DNA from: an uncultured Eubacteriales bacterium
Lineage (GTDB): Bacteria; Bacillota; Clostridia; Christensenellales; Aristaeellaceae
DNA: 41,719 nucleotides
Assembly (NCBI GenBank): GCA_900542395.1
Contig: UQNM01000010.1
Location: 1 to 41,719, forward strand
Direction of reading: 5' to 3'
Part shown: positions 40,678 to 41,719 of the stretch, in pieces
Layout of the letters: each line of letters starts with the position of its first letter
How positions within the stretch are numbered: position 1 is the stretch's first letter
Translations under genes and position numbers: made by a program
The notes under the pieces: generated by a model
Told to the model about the DNA's origin: nothing
The model's input: the letters and a program-made list of their open reading frames with translations, nothing else
The model's database searches: none

Positions 40678-41719
40678 TCAGCGGAGAAAGACGCGCAGCA
40701 GCCTGTCCTTGAGCGGCGTATAGGGCATGTAGCGAACGGGCATGTCGATGCGCGTGGATTTTTTTAGCATGCTCTTTTCGTGGCTGAACGTATCGAAGCT
40801 CTTCTTTCCGTGATAGCTGCCCATGCCGCTGTGGCCGACGCCGCCGAATCCCATGCGGCTGGTGGCCAGATGGACGATGGTATCGTTGATGCAGCCGCCG
40901 CCGAAGGGCACGGAGGCGAGCACGCGCTTTTGCAGCGCCGGATCCTCGGAGAACAGATACAGCGCCAGCGGATGCTCGCGGCCGCTTACGAAGGCCAGCG
41001 CCTCGTCGATGGAATCATAGGCGATGACGGGCAGAACCGGGCCGAAGATTTCCTCCTGCATCACCGCGTCGTCCGCAGTGACGCGATCCATGATCGTCGG
41101 CTGGATGCGCAGCGTCCGCTCGTCCGACTGCCCGCCGAAGATCACCTTATCGGGGTCGATCAGCCCGCAGACGCGCCGGAAGTGCTTTTCGTTGACCATG
41201 TGCACATAGCTGTCGCAGACGAGCGCGTTTTCGCCGACCATGCGCTGAATCTCGCGTTCGAGCAGGGGCAGGAACGCATCCTTGACCTTGCGGCTGATGA
41301 GCAGATAATCCGGCGCGACGCAGGTTTGGCCGCAGTTGAGCAGCTTGCCGAACGCCAGACGGCGCGCGGCGACGCGCAGATTCGCGGTTTCATCGACGAT
41401 GCAGGGGCTTTTGCCGCCCAATTCCAGCGTGACGGGGGTGAGGGTTTCGCTGGCGGCGCGCATGACCTCGCGGCCGACGGTCACGCCGCCGGTGAAGAAG
41501 ATGGTATCAAACCGCTGATGCAGCAGCGCTTGATTCTCCGCGCGGCCGCCCTCGACCAGCGCGACATATTCCGGCGGGAAGCACGCGGCGACGATCTGCG
41601 CCATGACCTTCGACGTGGCCGGGGCATAGGCCGACGGCTTGAGGATGCAGCAGTTGCCCGCCGCCAGCGCGGGAGAGATGCCCACGCTGAAAACGAAGCC
41701 CGGCAGGCTGTAGCGCAGG
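40678..41719 (-). CDS. Aldehyde dehydrogenase, class 3 type (5' end outside window)
   Basis: The C-terminal 346 or so residues of an NAD(P)-dependent aldehyde dehydrogenase; the reading frame stays open to the window edge, so the N terminus is missing. ALAAGNCCILKPS, FFTGGVTVGREVM, LELGGKSP with the catalytic Glu, and NCGQTCVAPDY with the nucleophilic Cys are intact, as is EIFGPVLPV. The C-terminal tail with FDTFSHEKSML resembles the membrane-associated class 3 enzymes (YwdH/ALDH3 type), which oxidise medium- or long-chain aldehydes. An alternative GTG at 41685 would leave out the cofactor-binding start of the domain and is not the real start. Confidence 0.93.
   Translation of the reverse strand, partial: LRYSLPGFVFSVGISPALAAGNCCILKPSAYAPATSKVMAQIVAACFPPEYVALVEGGRAENQALLHQRFDTIFFTGGVTVGREVMRAASETLTPVTLELGGKSPCIVDETANLRVAARRLAFGKLLNCGQTCVAPDYLLISRKVKDAFLPLLEREIQRMVGENALVCDSYVHMVNEKHFRRVCGLIDPDKVIFGGQSDERTLRIQPTIMDRVTADDAVMQEEIFGPVLPVIAYDSIDEALAFVSGREHPLALYLFSEDPALQKRVLASVPFGGGCINDTIVHLATSRMGFGGVGHSGMGSYHGKKSFDTFSHEKSMLKKSTRIDMPVRYMPYTPLKDRLLRVFLR

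Overview
The window is GC-rich DNA from a bacterial chromosome, most likely an uncultured or gut-type, endospore-forming Firmicute of the class Clostridia. The reasons are the germination protease gpr next to a DacF-type D,D-carboxypeptidase, strong AAGGAGG-type ribosome binding sites, the rpsF-ssb-rpsR order, TTGACA/TATAAT promoters with 17-base spacers, and a Zn-ribbon S18. The exact family cannot be told from the sequence. No rRNA, tRNA, CRISPR array, phage or transposase gene was seen.

Layout. 1-5920 (+): rnhB, yraN, a 1308-residue fused membrane mannosyltransferase and a PHP-type histidinol phosphatase. 5981-6991 (-): a GNAT acetyltransferase preceded by a 60-residue protein, a possible toxin-antitoxin-like pair, with two identical hairpin repeats between them. 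7100-11424 (-): a five-gene operon holding both halves of D-glutamate cyclase (DUF4392 and DUF1445 as separate proteins) interleaved with 5-oxoprolinase PxpABC. 12065-21031 (-): the most unusual locus. It is a Dlt-like surface acylation cluster (MBOAT acyltransferase, two tandem DltD-like SGNH proteins, amino-acid adenylating ligase, carrier protein) that also encodes a PLP fold-III amino-acid decarboxylase, a gene absent from the classical dlt operon; an M18 aminopeptidase follows. 21204-26016 (+): a BspA-type leucine-rich-repeat protein reading divergently from the Dlt-like cluster, then gpr, dacF and an NSS-family transporter. 26268-27469 (-): rpsF-ssb-rpsR. 27769-29411 (+): obg and yhbY. 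29626-30486 (-): an EamA permease. 30861-35757 (+): a complete livKHMGF branched-chain-amino-acid-type ABC importer. 36112-38607 (+): a secreted flavoprotein reductase with two FMN-binding domains. 38766-40598 (-): a secreted SH3-SH3-peptidoglycan-binding-PDZ protein. 40678-41719 (-): a class 3 aldehyde dehydrogenase cut by the window edge.

Functional links. The D-glutamate cyclase/oxoprolinase operon reads as a route returning D-glutamate (a peptidoglycan amino acid) to glutamate through 5-oxoproline. The Dlt-like cluster reads as a pathway that loads an amino acid on a carrier protein, possibly decarboxylates it, and transfers it across the membrane to a surface polymer. The Liv importer and the secreted flavin reductase next to it may share a substrate niche, but this is only proximity.

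Intergenic space is rich in short palindromic repeats. One family of about 175 bp (26030-26214, 29437-29612, and a partial copy at 1-50) sits between convergent genes and looks like a mobile bidirectional terminator. A second palindrome lies between livK and livH (32077-32238), and a third CTCCCTC-type family occurs at about 11.6, 13.7 and 35.9 kb.
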